Shown one piece after another: positions 53,300 to 63,480 of a stretch of DNA of 64,000 bases (the first letter of the stretch is position 1; every line of letters starts with the position of its first letter). This DNA is from Sipunculus nudus (lineage: Eukaryota; Annelida; Sipuncula; Golfingiida; Sipunculidae): NCBI GenBank assembly GCA_026874595.1, contig CM049314.1:75096300-75160299 (forward strand), in the 5' to 3' direction. The notes beneath the pieces are model-generated. The model saw only the letters and a program-made list of their open reading frames with translations. It did no database searches and was not told where the DNA came from. A program made the translations under genes and the position numbers.

Positions 53300-54070
53300 T
53301 TATCTTATTGATGAGGATCTCGTCTGAAGACGCATGGCCTGTAATATCGACCCCCTGACGCTCCTATAATATCTAGACAGGCCCACCGTGTTGAAGTGGA
53401 CTCCGTCCTTACAAAGGTAATCTCGCCAACGGATGTTGGTAAGATCCCTATGTTCCCAAAACCTGACTTCCTTTTGAGGGTGCTGAAAACACCATCTCTT
53501 AAGAGTACGGTTTGCAGCATCGACCACACAATTGTAATCGGCCCTGGTCGGCCATCTCCGAGAACAAATGGGAACATTCCTGTACAGAATTGACCCAACA
53601 TATACCAATTTCACGCCATACAGGCGTTTAATTAGGCAACAGATCTGAATCATTTCGGCAGCAATTTGCTCCGGAGACACTGAAAGAGAATGTAAATCAT
53701 TGCCACCTATCTGAACAAAAACAAAGTCAGGGCGGACATCGTCAATTACTCCGGCAAATTCGCCCATGAAAGCAGACAACCTAAGACCCCCAATTCCATG
53801 TGAGATAACCGTATGTAAATCTGGCCGGGCAAAACCAAAATGGCGGCGCCCCTGATCACCTGCTCGAAAACGGGTCAATCTCTTCACATAGGAGCTGCCT
53901 AAAACCAAAGTACAGAATTTATTTGTATCGTGTAATACCGCTGATGCGGCAGAGGAGGCCATTATCACAGAAAATGATCGAGTTAACACGTACCTTAGCC
54001 ACTGGGCGATGGAGCCCACAGCACTCGAGCCGTCGGGGGCTGATCTGACCTCTGACCGCGCTGACAACAA
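53300..54070 (-). CDS. SGNH hydrolase ORF of Ngaro-like element 1
   Basis: The 256-residue frame is intact. Blocks in order: TLVLGSSYVKRL (Ser), ISHGIGGLRLSAF (Gly), FVQIGGNDLHSL (Asn) and CKDGVHFNTVGL (Asp and His). All four catalytic positions are present. The native start may be the Met at residue 37 (MASSAASA), since the earlier part reads as untranslated leader. Ngaro elements are known to carry such a hydrolase, proposed to act on lipids or other esters. It is the first ORF after repeat A, the same position as in the other two elements here. Confidence 0.85.
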   Translation of the reverse strand: MLSARSEVRSAPDGSSAVGSIAQWLRYVLTRSFSVIMASSAASAVLHDTNKFCTLVLGSSYVKRLTRFRAGDQGRRHFGFARPDLHTVISHGIGGLRLSAFMGEFAGVIDDVRPDFVFVQIGGNDLHSLSVSPEQIAAEMIQICCLIKRLYGVKLVYVGSILYRNVPICSRRWPTRADYNCVVDAANRTLKRWCFQHPQKEVRFWEHRDLTNIRWRDYLCKDGVHFNTVGLSRYYRSVRGSILQAMRLQTRSSSIR

Positions 54071-54184
54071 ACGGGGAAAACCCAGCGGTTCTTTCCGTCG
54101 ATCCAGGAGCGTTTGATGTTTCGTCAGGTACGCAGGTGCTACGCTCGAGGAATTCAGTCAGACTTGTCGAGACTCAAGTTAAAT

Positions 54185-54400
54185 AAAAAATTTTGGTTGA
54201 AACTAAACAGACATGGTGATCCTTGCGGCTAATGGCTAACTAGCGTGACCTGCGCATCAGGGCTATATATACTGAATGTATTCATGCGCCGACCCTGCTT
54301 AGGCCCCCTGCGCGGTAAAACTTAAACCCAAACAATAATAAATATAACTGGTAAAAAGAGCCCACCACATAAATCCACTTACTTTGTAACTGTTATTTTA
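54185..54400 (-). repeat. Split direct repeat A, copy 1 (5' end of element 1)
   Basis: 216 bp, matching 48740-48955. It ends in ttatttta on the plus strand, and host intron sequence follows. Confidence 0.95.
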
Positions 54401-54929
54401 GTAATTGAATCTCTATAAACCTGGCAGGTCTAGTTCTGGCATTATACTGAGAGACCCAAGCCATCTAATCCTTGTGTCCAGGTCCCGTGCTGGGTTTAGC
54501 AGAGACCTTGTTTCAGTGGGCCTCCTGGTCTGCTATATCAATATGGAACAGGCACATGTGATGGGACTGATTTATCACCTCAAATCATAAATCAAATCAG
54601 TTGTTACAGGGCACAGAAAAGTGTAACATGCACCAGGTTTTCAAGCCTTTATATGGTTGGTCAGATTCAATATAACAATATCTCATTGTCAGACAGTTGC
54701 TTTAAAATTAACAGAACAAGGTTTGTGTTCCCCACACTATTGACAGGCCTTGTAAAAGGTACCAGATTTGTTCAGTTTTCATTGTAGTAGTTCGACATCA
54801 AATAGTATCCTTTGGGTTGGTGAAGCAAGGTCTCTGCTCAACTGATCCAGAGGCCTGACTGTACAGAATTTAACCCAAGCAGGAGACCAGATTTATGTGA
54901 AATTGCTTTTTGTTTTACATTGATCACAG
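54401..54929. other. Intron, no gene seen
   Basis: Unique sequence ending in a pyrimidine-rich acceptor for the discoidin exon. Confidence 0.6.
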
Positions 54930-55087
54930 ACTGTAGAAGACGCCTTGTAGGACCTGTCACAAACACAACACTGACAGCATCAGTAGACAGTGTTCCTGGT
55001 CATGAGCCGGAACAAGCAAAGATTGTCCCCTCAGGGCCAGCAAATGCTGGATGGAGACCATTCCATAATGATGAAGTCTATATACAG
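54930..55087 (+). CDS. Host exon: discoidin (F5/8 type C) domain, N-terminal part
   Basis: The exon follows ttgatcacag and enters in phase 1, continuing directly from the lectin exon. It encodes about 53 residues: the first Cys and Leu-Val-Gly (CRRRLVGP), then TLTASV, then NAGWRPFHNDEVYIQ. This matches the start of a discoidin domain (C..LGM, ITASS, W.P....YIQVDL). It ends in phase 0 at tatacag|gtgaga, the phase needed by a discoidin exon like 2522-2669. The remaining discoidin exons of this copy are not in the window; I looked for a middle exon with the W..Y...S pattern and saw none. Confidence 0.8.
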
Positions 55088-55592
55088 GTGAGAATTAATT
55101 AAAACCAGTGCAGAGATGAGTTTGTTTTCAGCTGTGTCTGTTACCATAACCAGTGCGTCACAAATGAAAATATGTACACACCGGTGGCTTATTAACATAA
55201 TGTTTTTTATACAACCACACACCCATGTATTTGATCAAACAAAGATAGAAAACAAGGTCTGTCACTTATGTAATATTTACAATGACTCATTTACCAGCTA
55301 GCAGTGACCAAATAAAATGTCAATCATTCCGGGCATCAGAGTGTACAAGGATCAAGTTTGCCTGGGTGAGAATATTAATAATTACTAGTTAGTTATTGTA
55401 ATGCAATATAGCTTCTCAAGGGGCACTGCCAGGCTAGACCTTAAACATCAAGTGATACAATTATAATAATAAATACATGACATAGCACTAGGGGAACCAA
55501 AATAGGCCAGCCCAGCATAATAACACAAAGGCCTAAAGATCAAGCAGTATATATTGTAAATAGGTGCTACATTATAGTAAATATAATTCATT
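55088..55592. other. Intron, no gene seen
   Basis: AT-rich; nothing supported. Confidence 0.5.
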
Positions 55593-56704
55593 GTATCTGC
55601 CAAAACAAAGTTTTGCAAATAGTACTATATGTTTTTGACCGGGTTCCCCTGCTGCTGCATCAGTTTCTGGAATAGAACCCTGAGACCACTGGTCAGATTT
55701 TTCCGAAACTTGACACCATTTATGATGATTATAAGGTCACATGTGAACTGGTGCAAAAAAATATTTTGAGTTGACCTCTGACCTTTCCTCTCCGTAGTGT
55801 GTCCATCTGTGCGTCTGTTTGAAGAGTAACCCACATTTCTTCGGACTTGTTTTACCAGTTGGGCTAAAATTTTGCACAAATGTAGCTCTTGGATAGCATA
55901 TAACATACACAAAATATGGTAGTGTCACATGTTCATCTGCCTTGGGTTAAAATCACTCATATCTCTGCAGTAGTTGGACTTATCAGTCTGAAATTTAAAC
56001 GTGTATACATGCTGGATAGCTTTCTTGATTTTATGATGGGAGTTCAGGCTGCAGACATCCAGGTTAATATCTCAGAACTGGTTGACTAACCTCCTGAAAT
56101 TTTGCTAAAATTTAGATCTCTATGTCATACACAAAACTGGTGGTGCCACCTACAACCATTTTTGCACAGCATCCTTCTGTTTGTCTGCTGTGGGATAAAA
56201 TCACTCATATCTCGGCAGTAGTTTGACTTATCTGTCTAAAATGTTGCATGTATATATATCTTTAATAGCTTTCTCGATTTTCTGGTAGGTGCGTTCACCT
56301 ACATTTATGTTTACACTGCAGACATCCATGCTCATATCTCAAGGCTGGTTTAATGTATTGGCCTGCAATTTAGCATGAGTTTATTGATCTAACATAGCTC
56401 TACAGCCAATACAAATTTGGTGGCCCAATTTACAACCATTTTTGCATTGTGTCCATCTGTTCATCTGCCTAGGATAAAAATCACTCATACCTCAGCAGTT
56501 GTTTGACTTAACCACCAGAAATTTGCATATTCAAATATCAGGTGGCACAAACCTACAATTAAATTAACATGGCAGACATCCATGCTAATATGCAAAACAT
56601 CTCACTCTATTTCCCCTCACCACTCAATCCATGCCTCACTTCACCTGTCCAACTTTTATTTCGGTGGATTCATGTAGCCACTTTTCGACTACCTGTTTTC
56701 TAGT
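55593..56704 (+). mobile_element. Helentron-like element, family F1, copy c
   Basis: The left hairpin is decayed (GTATCTGC, AAAAC...GTTTT, GCAAATAG). The right end keeps a gactac hairpin half and CTAGT at 56700-56704 followed by T. The interior dyads are mostly mutated, so this is the oldest F1 copy. No ORF. Confidence 0.6.
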
Positions 56705-56833
56705 TCTAATATATTTCAGGCTGACTTAGTATGAGAATATTGTGTTTTCAATGGAAATGTTATAATATATGAATATACTCATATTCTATGCTGTCTATCA
56801 ATGAGAAGGGTTGCCTGTTTTACAGCATTACGG

Positions 56834-56946
56834 CCCCTATTGTAATAACATCCCATATTGTAATAATTATTACATTAGGGGTGACAAATGAGCCGTTTCT
56901 CATAACCCCTACTGTAATAACGTGCACTATTTTATTACATTAGGGG
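56834..56946. repeat. Two tandem hairpins
   Basis: 56834-56881 and 56906-56946 each start CCCCTA, continue TGTAATAA, and close with TTATTACATTAGGGG. They are 72 bases apart. Confidence 0.85.
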
Positions 56947-57600
56947 TTGCGGTTGCAATGGATTTTGCACACCAGCTTTGGTTTAAAAATCCGACTTTGC
57001 TACGGCAAAAATCTTTGTGCAGGACTCCAGGGAATATTATATATCTATAAGTTATAAATAAAGTTCACTGCAGGAGTACATGGATATATTAGGTCCTGCA
57101 ATTTGGCTGAATGGGGTGAGGGTGTGTGGTCTTAATTGAGTACGTCACCAGTTTCGGGGTTGGGGATTGCGCAATCGATCCCAGAATTACACATCTCCCT
57201 CGGACCAATCAGATTAGTTGCTCATGTCACGTGATGTCACCCAATTTCATGGGGGCTTGCTCAAGTCCATTCATTCTCTACTGTGATCACTGACGAAATA
57301 ACATCATCCTCTTGAGAAAAGAATCGCCTGAACTTTTATAAGCCGAGATTTTGTCAGCAAAACCTTGACCCGCTACTGCCACCGTCAGCTATTGTCGGTT
57401 TATCCTGCGAGGCCACGGCACGGCTAGGATTCACGTAACAAGGTGAGATTTTTCAATTTCTTCGCCCAGGGCTTTCCTCGAGATCCGAAACTGTGAAATT
57501 GATACGATATTACCGATTAGTTCTCAGGTTTTGACTATTTGAGGTTTAATTATAGTAGTTCTAAATTCCTTCACGGTACAGCCAAACGCCACCCATGGAG
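56947..57600. other. Upstream region of Ngaro-like element 2
   Basis: Higher GC from about 57150. It may contain the left repeat (A) of element 2, but no partner repeat is visible before the window ends. Confidence 0.4.
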
Positions 57601-57639
57601 GCGTGTCCCGATTCTAGTAGTGGTACAACTTGCCGTGTT

Positions 57640-58268
57640 TTGCTTGCAGGCCACTCTTTTATCGCCCGTCTTCCTTCATTCTTGGCGCAACTTGATTCCA
57701 ATAATCGGATGCATCGATCCAGCATCAATTCTTCCTGGCGCCTGTCGCCTAACTTAATTAGGCTTCGTTTCTGATGATTTCGTGGTCAACTTCCATGGGA
57801 TTGGGGGAATGCGTGTAAGACACCACGTACCAGCTAGCTAAATCCCTAACAAGTGCCGCGACAATGCGCGTGATCGAGCAAGTTGGGCCTGATGTTGTTC
57901 TAATCGAAATTGGGTCTAATGACCTGTGCGATCGCCATATTAACCCTGGGCGCTTGGCTTGCCATGTTTACTCTTTTGCGGAAATGCTGGCTGTTGCATG
58001 TAATGTGAAAGAGGTAATTTGCGGTTCAGTGCTCCCAAGACAGGGTTCAGGTATCCCCCATCCCAACTATAACCGTAATGTTGCCTTGTTTAATGACGAA
58101 TTGTCCAAGCTGACTCAAGCTTGCGAACATAAGGTGCGTTTTTGGTGTCATAGACGCTTCTCCAATCCAAATGCGGGCCTTTATATGCATGATGGGGTTC
58201 ACCTTACATTCAAGGAAATGGGTAGATATGCATGCAGCTTGAAACGGGCTATTGTGCAAGGGTACTGA
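57640..58268 (+). pseudogene. SGNH hydrolase of element 2, broken by frameshifts
   Basis: Block I (LLAGHSFIARLPSF) is at about 57637-57678 in one frame. Block II (HGIGGMRV) is at about 57794 in a second frame. Blocks III and V (LIEIGSNDL and MHDGVHLTFKEMG) are in a third frame, open from 57864 to a stop at 58266-58268. Ser, Gly, Asn, Asp and His are all still recognisable, so the decay is by at least two indels. Alternatively a short intron could link the blocks, since a cttgcag acceptor precedes block I, but I favour decay. Confidence 0.75.
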
Positions 58269-58679
58269 CTCTCCATCTTCACGTGTTTGGTTTAACCAAT
58301 ACACCTGTGTACTGGTTGTGTTCTGAGCTCATCCACCATTACTGTGTTGGAACGGCCTTTTAATTTCATAAACTAGTTTCACGGTCCACGTATGATAGAC
58401 ATCCCTTGAAGATATTCTTCTGTCGCATATATCTTTGGACATTTGTTGCAATTTTATTGATTTAAAGGGGTTCTACGGTCCGCTGTTCCCTCTGCCTAAT
58501 GGAATTCTGTACTCCTATCAGTTACATTATTCCGATTTTGTGAAATGTTTAACTTTTCTGGGGTAGATAATTTCAAGTCAGGCCTATACTAGACAGTTAC
58601 ATATAAGTAAGTGTTTATATAAATACATTTATTTATAAATATACACATTTGTGTTGGTTCATTACTTAAGCCATGGTTT

Positions 58680-60200
58680 TTAAGCACCTTTAAAATATTA
58701 ATATAGGCCACATACTCCAAAATATTCTCATTTCCACTCATATTTGAATACTGGTATGGGTTTAGTTTCTGATGGAATGTTATTTACCTCCATTTATTAT
58801 GTACACCAGGTTCTTTGGCTGTACTCATGTTGTTACCAGTTAATGCTTACAACAACTCCCATGTGCACACATTTGTAATTGAAGTATGGGTTTCGGTTAG
58901 TTACTGATTATGACGTAATCATTGTTCCATATTGCCTCAATTTATTATAAATATGTGTACAATTGGTTAGCCCTATTTATCTGCTTTAAATGAGAATATC
59001 GGCAACCAGTGCCACAATATTCCCATTTTGCTGCTTGTTTATTTGATATACATAGATTCGGTATCTTACTGAATGTTATATATTTTCTTATATATATGGG
59101 CACAAGGAATAATTCGTACACATGTGTTTTAATTAATGTGAATATTGGCTCATGTGCCAAAATATTCCCATTAGGCATTATGTGTATTGGTATTTATGGC
59201 TTTGGTGCTCAACCAAATGTTACATATTTCCTCATACATATATGCACCAATTTATAATTGGTCTGATCTTCATAATTACTTCAAATGAGAGTGTCGGCCA
59301 CAAGTGTCACAGTATTCTCATTTTGCTGCATGTCTATTTGATTATATATATATATTCGGTACTTTACCAAATGTTATATATTTTCTTATATATATGGGCA
59401 CCAGGAATTATTATGGGTCTTTCCCACCATCAAACACTGGTATACTAATTAATGTGAATATTGGCTCCTGTGCCACAATATTCCCATTAGGCATCATGTG
59501 TATTGGAATTTATGGATTTGGTGCTCCACCGAATACTTCATATTTCCTCATACATATATGCACCATATATAATTGGTCTAATCTTCATAATTACTTCAAA
59601 TGAGAGTATCGGCCACCAGTGCCACAATATTCCCATTTTGCTGCATATTTATTTGACTATATATAGATTTGGTACTTCACCGAATGTTATATATTTTCTT
59701 ATACATATGGGCACCAGGAATAATTTATATATTATTACATTTTTATATATATACATATAAATTAATTAATGTGAATATCAACTCATGTGCCACTATCTTC
59801 ACATTAGGCATTATGTGTATTGGAATTTATGGCTTTGGTGCTCCACCGAATGCTACATATTTCCTCATACATATATGCACCAATTTTATAATGGATCTGA
59901 TATTAATAACTACTTCAAATGAGAGTATTGGCCACAAGCGCCACATTATTCTTATTTTGCTGCATGTTTATTTGATTATATATTGATTTGGTACCTTACC
60001 AAATGATATACATTTTCTTATATAGGGACACCATGAATTATTATGGGTTTCTTGCATAATCTTATACATACTAATTAGTATGAATATCAGCACTTGTACA
60101 AGTGCTACAATATACCTATTATGCAGCATGCTTATTAGAATACATGAGTTGTTTTTTTCCACCTAAGGTTACATGATTCCTTATATATATACGCACAACT
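58680..60200. repeat. About 305-bp dimeric satellite inside element 2
   Basis: The landmark tttgctgc occurs at 59027, 59332, 59637 and 59956 (spacings 305, 305, 319). Each dimer is made of two related 150-bp halves: one with ttcccattttgctgc, the other with ttcccattaggcatt. Earlier decayed copies start near 58690. Open frames through it are artefacts. Confidence 0.85.
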
Positions 60201-60339
60201 ATTATAATTGGTATGATCTTATATACCTAATGTTAATGTGTATGTTATGCTCATAAGGAGGCCGCGGCATCAGCCAGGCTCTTAGGTTGTTAACTTTTTG
60301 TTCAGCCATTCGCTCCCTTTTTTATTTGTCTTTTGATAG

Positions 60340-61293
60340 ATGCCGGGTGGAAAGGGACGCAAGCCTGACGACTCCTCACCTGCCATCACCAGGAGTTCTC
60401 GTAGCCGTAGAAGACCAGTGGGCCTGTCGGACTTCGTCACTTTGGTACAACCATCAGATGTTTCTACCCCAACCAGTGACAGCGCAGCACACCTAGACGC
60501 ATTACACCCAGCTCCAACGCAAACCAATCCATCTCCCTTGGCAACACGTGCTGCCAAACGCAGACGCAGAGCTGGCCAGTCTTCTTATGTGACAAAAACC
60601 AAGGAAACTGGACTTTCTCCGGCTATGATGCAGGCAGTACGACTTGCAGTCTCAGAGGCCATGGATGCGCGCGAGACTAATAGAGCCTCCTCATCCGGGA
60701 ACCAACCAGACACCAACATTCATGATGGGGTCTCTGTGGTGCAGTCAGCTTCTCCACAGGCACAGCAAACTTTAAATAGAACACAAACTTCGCCACTAAC
60801 ATCAGACACTTTGCGAAGTCTCACTTCTCCACCAGGACGTGACCGTCTTCCTGCCCAGCCAAACCTGATCATTTCACCACAGCCAATGTCGAGCCAAGCA
60901 GCAGGCATCAACCATGGAGGACAGAGACTCTTGGACTTTAATATGCAGACTGCCTCAAACACGCTCAATGCAATGACAGGTGAGTCTCAGGTCCACACAC
61001 CTTATGCCCAGTATGATTCTATAACAGCAGGCCTATCTCAAAAAGATAAAGATGACATGCTTTCCAGAAAGCTATTTGATTTAGGGAAATTACTCCATGA
61101 AGATTCATTTGGTAACGAAGACCCCGAACCCGACTATGATCTGTCGTTCTCGCTTTCTTCCAGTGCCCCCCCTTGTTTCCAGGCTAGGGAAAAGCTCAAA
61201 AAGATCCACACCTTGCAAGCCTGGGTTTCTGCATATACCAGGTATTCCTTCATTAGGGCCTCGGCTTGGGTTCTCGGCAGTCTGCAAAAATAA
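60340..61293 (+). CDS. Gag-like protein of element 2, 3' truncated
   Basis: The 317-residue frame begins MPGGKGRKPDDSS, basic and Ser-rich like the Gag start of element 1 (MPKTRKANKDK). It continues with long Ser/Thr/Gln/Pro-rich low complexity and then KLFDLGKLLHEDSFG. It lacks the WNNAF-type conserved region and the zinc-binding tail. Its last 40 residues derive from pol-like sequence read out of frame. The likely cause is one deletion that removed the Gag C-terminus and the whole RT and joined the rest to RNase H. No other Gag is nearby. Confidence 0.7.
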   Translation: MPGGKGRKPDDSSPAITRSSRSRRRPVGLSDFVTLVQPSDVSTPTSDSAAHLDALHPAPTQTNPSPLATRAAKRRRRAGQSSYVTKTKETGLSPAMMQAVRLAVSEAMDARETNRASSSGNQPDTNIHDGVSVVQSASPQAQQTLNRTQTSPLTSDTLRSLTSPPGRDRLPAQPNLIISPQPMSSQAAGINHGGQRLLDFNMQTASNTLNAMTGESQVHTPYAQYDSITAGLSQKDKDDMLSRKLFDLGKLLHEDSFGNEDPEPDYDLSFSLSSSAPPCFQAREKLKKIHTLQAWVSAYTRYSFIRASAWVLGSLQK

Positions 61294-61675
61294 GTGGCTG
61301 TATCACAAATGGCCGATTTCTTGGACAGACAAAAACATTGCAGAGTTGGAACTCTTCCCTATTGTACTAGCTGTGGAAGTATGGGGGGACATCTGGGCCA
61401 ATAGAAGGCTGTCTTTCCACTGTGACAACTTGGCCATTGTACAAATTATCAATAAGCAGTCGTCAAAGGACGGCCCAATCATGTCACTAGTCAGGCGTTT
61501 AATCCTGGCATGTCTCAAGTTTAATATTCTGTTCAAAGCAGCACATATTCCCGGTTCGAAAAATAAAATAGCTGATTTACTCTCTCGGTTGCAGGTCACG
61601 GAGGCCAAGAGAATAGCACCTCATCTGGACAATCATCCGGTCAGAATCCCAACTCACCTCCTACCACAACCTTAG
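61280..61675 (+). pseudogene. RNase H fragment of element 2
   Basis: In a different frame from gag, it reads WLYHKWPISWTDKNIAELEL, FHCDNLAIVQIINKQSS and HIPGSKNKIADLLSRLQV. These match the second half of the DIRS/Ngaro RNase H in element 1 (VVDII..., HIPGKRNVLADLLSRF). The first RNase H Asp and the whole RT are missing. The stop is at 61673-61675. Confidence 0.85.
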
Positions 61676-62625
61676 CCTGCCAAGCAACGGATTTCCTACT
61701 TGCGGGACTTTCTACCAGCACTCAGAGTGCTCACAGCAAAGCTCTGTGTCTGTTCAAACAATTTTGCCAAAATTACTCCAATGCCTCAATGCTCCCGTGC
61801 ACTCAGGACACTCTGGTCAATTTCATACTTTACTTGTTTCAAGTAAAAGGTTGGGCCTCATCTACAATTATGTCCCAATTGTCGGCCATTAATTTTGTCC
61901 ACAAGATAGCCTGCTTTGCTCCTCCCTCTCAGTCCTTTTTAGTGAAGAAGGTCCTTCTCGGAATGGCTAAGCAATCACCTCAAGGAGACAACAGGCTCCC
62001 CATATCCTTACGGTTGCTGCACAACATGGTAACTACAGTACCTCTGATCCTTTCAAACAAATACCTACAGGGTCTCATCCAGGCTATGTTTTTGTTAGCG
62101 TTTCATGCCTTCCTCCGGGTAGGTGAAATAACATGTGCTTACACCTCGCAATCAGGGAACAATTTGCAGATAAATGAAGTCAAATTTCAAGATGGCTCTT
62201 TCATTATCACCCTTGCGAGGTTTAAACACGCACCCTTAGATCACACAACACAGCTGCTCCTCCGGCCAACTCATCAGCCACACTGTCCAGTCAAATCCCT
62301 CGCAGAGTATTTATCAATGCACCCCAATATCCCTGGCCCTCTCTTCTCCTTGGCTGATGGAAAACCAGTAACAAGATCATATTTTGTCAACATCATGAAT
62401 AAGGTGCTCTCCACATTAGGCTGCCAGAACAAGGCGTATAAAAGCCATAGCTTCCGAATTGGTGCAGCTACCCATGCAGCATCATGCGGGGTACCGGATG
62501 ATGTCATCATGCGCCTTGGCAGGTGGAAGTCCAAGGCATTCCTAAAATATATTCGGCTCCCAATCCTGTCCTCTCAACCAACTGCTGACCCCCCAAATGA
62601 CGCAACTGGGTTAGGTTTCTATTAG
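61640..62625 (+). CDS. Tyrosine recombinase of element 2, catalytic residues intact
   Basis: The frame is open from about 61640. The first ATG at 61789 is inside the N-terminal SAM-like domain (LLAGLSTSTQSAHSKALC precedes it), so the true start is upstream or the protein is made from a polyprotein. The catalytic domain has Arg in AFLRVGEI, HSFRIGAATHAA with both His and Arg, LGRWKSKAF and the Tyr in LKYIRLP. All positions lost or altered in element 1 are kept here. It ends at a TAG at 62623-62625. Role: cuts and joins DNA during integration of the element. It could in principle act in trans, but nothing shows that it is expressed. Confidence 0.9.
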
Positions 62626-63040
62626 AGTAAATCCTTAAACCTAAGGCCCTTGTAGTTTCCCTCAGAATGTGACTTGAGGGTTGTATTGTTATTTCTTGAA
62701 TCCATGCCAGAATGTGACTGGTCTATGGCCAAATCCCCCCACCCAAAGGATGCATCTAGGTTAGACATTATTCTATCAGAGTGAATTCGGGCCTTTAAGT
62801 TTTCCCCCCAGAATGTGACTGGAGGGCTGTATTGTTAATTCTTTAATCTGTGCCAGAATGTGACATGTCTATGGCTGAATCCCCCCCCCCCCCCACCCAA
62901 ACAATGCAACTAGGTTAGGTTTTTATTAAAGTAAATTCTTAAAGCTTGGACCTTTTAAAATTTTTCCCCCAGTATGTGACTGGAGGGCCATACTGTTAAT
63001 TCTTGAATCCATGCCAGAATGGGACTGGTCTGGAGGTTTA
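62600..63040. repeat. Three tandem 150-bp repeats in the 3' region of element 2
   Basis: ggttag(g) followed by ttctattagag-type text recurs at 62609, 62759 and 62913. Each unit contains cagaatgtgac(t)ggagggc and a C homopolymer that has expanded to 15 in the middle copy. Confidence 0.85.
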
Positions 63041-63389
63041 GTCTACTACATAGTTAGGATAATTTATTTGTTAGTTGTAGCTGCTAGGCGTCAGTAACTT
63101 AGGTTTACTTTCTGTAAATTATATGTGTGGATCTGGGCTCACCTGCATTACTATCCATTTATTGTTCTTTACCGTTCATTGTAGCTTTATTATTTATATG
63201 TAACTTTGCCAGAAGTCCAATCTATGCACTGGGTTTCCCAGAAAGTGACTGGGATTCCTTTGGGACGAAGCAACAAATCATTACTTCTTACTATCAGTAA
63301 CCAGATCTACGTGTTCCTTCTAGGGTCCTTACACATATCTATATTCATAGGTACATCCATTACCTTAAATGTGTTTCTACTTCAAGCTT

Positions 63390-63438
63390 GGTGGGGAGCC
63401 CTGCTTACAGCAGGGCTGTGGCGGTTTCTGTCCCCACC
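63390..63438 (+). repeat. Nested GC-rich hairpin in the 3' region
   Basis: The outer stem GGTGGGG pairs with CCCCACC (63432-63438). The inner stem AGCCCTGC-TTACA-GCAGGGCT (63397-63417) is perfect with a five-base loop. It stands out in AT-rich sequence and may mark the end of the element or act in its RNA. Confidence 0.7.
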
Positions 63439-63480
63439 AAAGCATGGACTCATTAGTGCAAATATCACTTAACAATTAAA

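Larger units (their letters stand above)
47779..54400 (-). mobile_element. Ngaro-like tyrosine-recombinase retrotransposon, element 1
   Basis: In coding (minus) order: repeat A (54400-54185), SGNH ORF, gag, RT-RNase H-tyrosine recombinase, repeat B (49138-48956) joined to a second A (48955-48740), a 778-bp spacer, and a second B (47961-47779). This A-ORFs-B-A-B plan is the split direct repeat pattern of Ngaro elements, within DIRS. The A copies are both 216 bp and the B copies both 183 bp, with only about two differences per pair, so insertion is recent. No target duplication is expected in this class. It sits in the intron after the lectin exons and does not break the host gene. Confidence 0.9.
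57350..63480 (+). mobile_element. Ngaro-like retrotransposon, element 2, defective
   Basis: Order on the plus strand: SGNH hydrolase (frameshifted), a 300-bp satellite, gag, RNase H fragment, tyrosine recombinase, and a 3' region with three 150-bp repeats and a strong hairpin. The order SGNH-gag-RNase H-recombinase is the same as in element 1. The RT domain is missing. Split direct repeats were not found, so the limits are approximate and the right end may lie outside the window. Confidence 0.75.

Noticed and set aside
58945..59986. Hydrophobic ORFs resembling membrane proteins
   Set aside because: AT-rich dimeric satellite; the hydrophobic look comes from tta/att codons.
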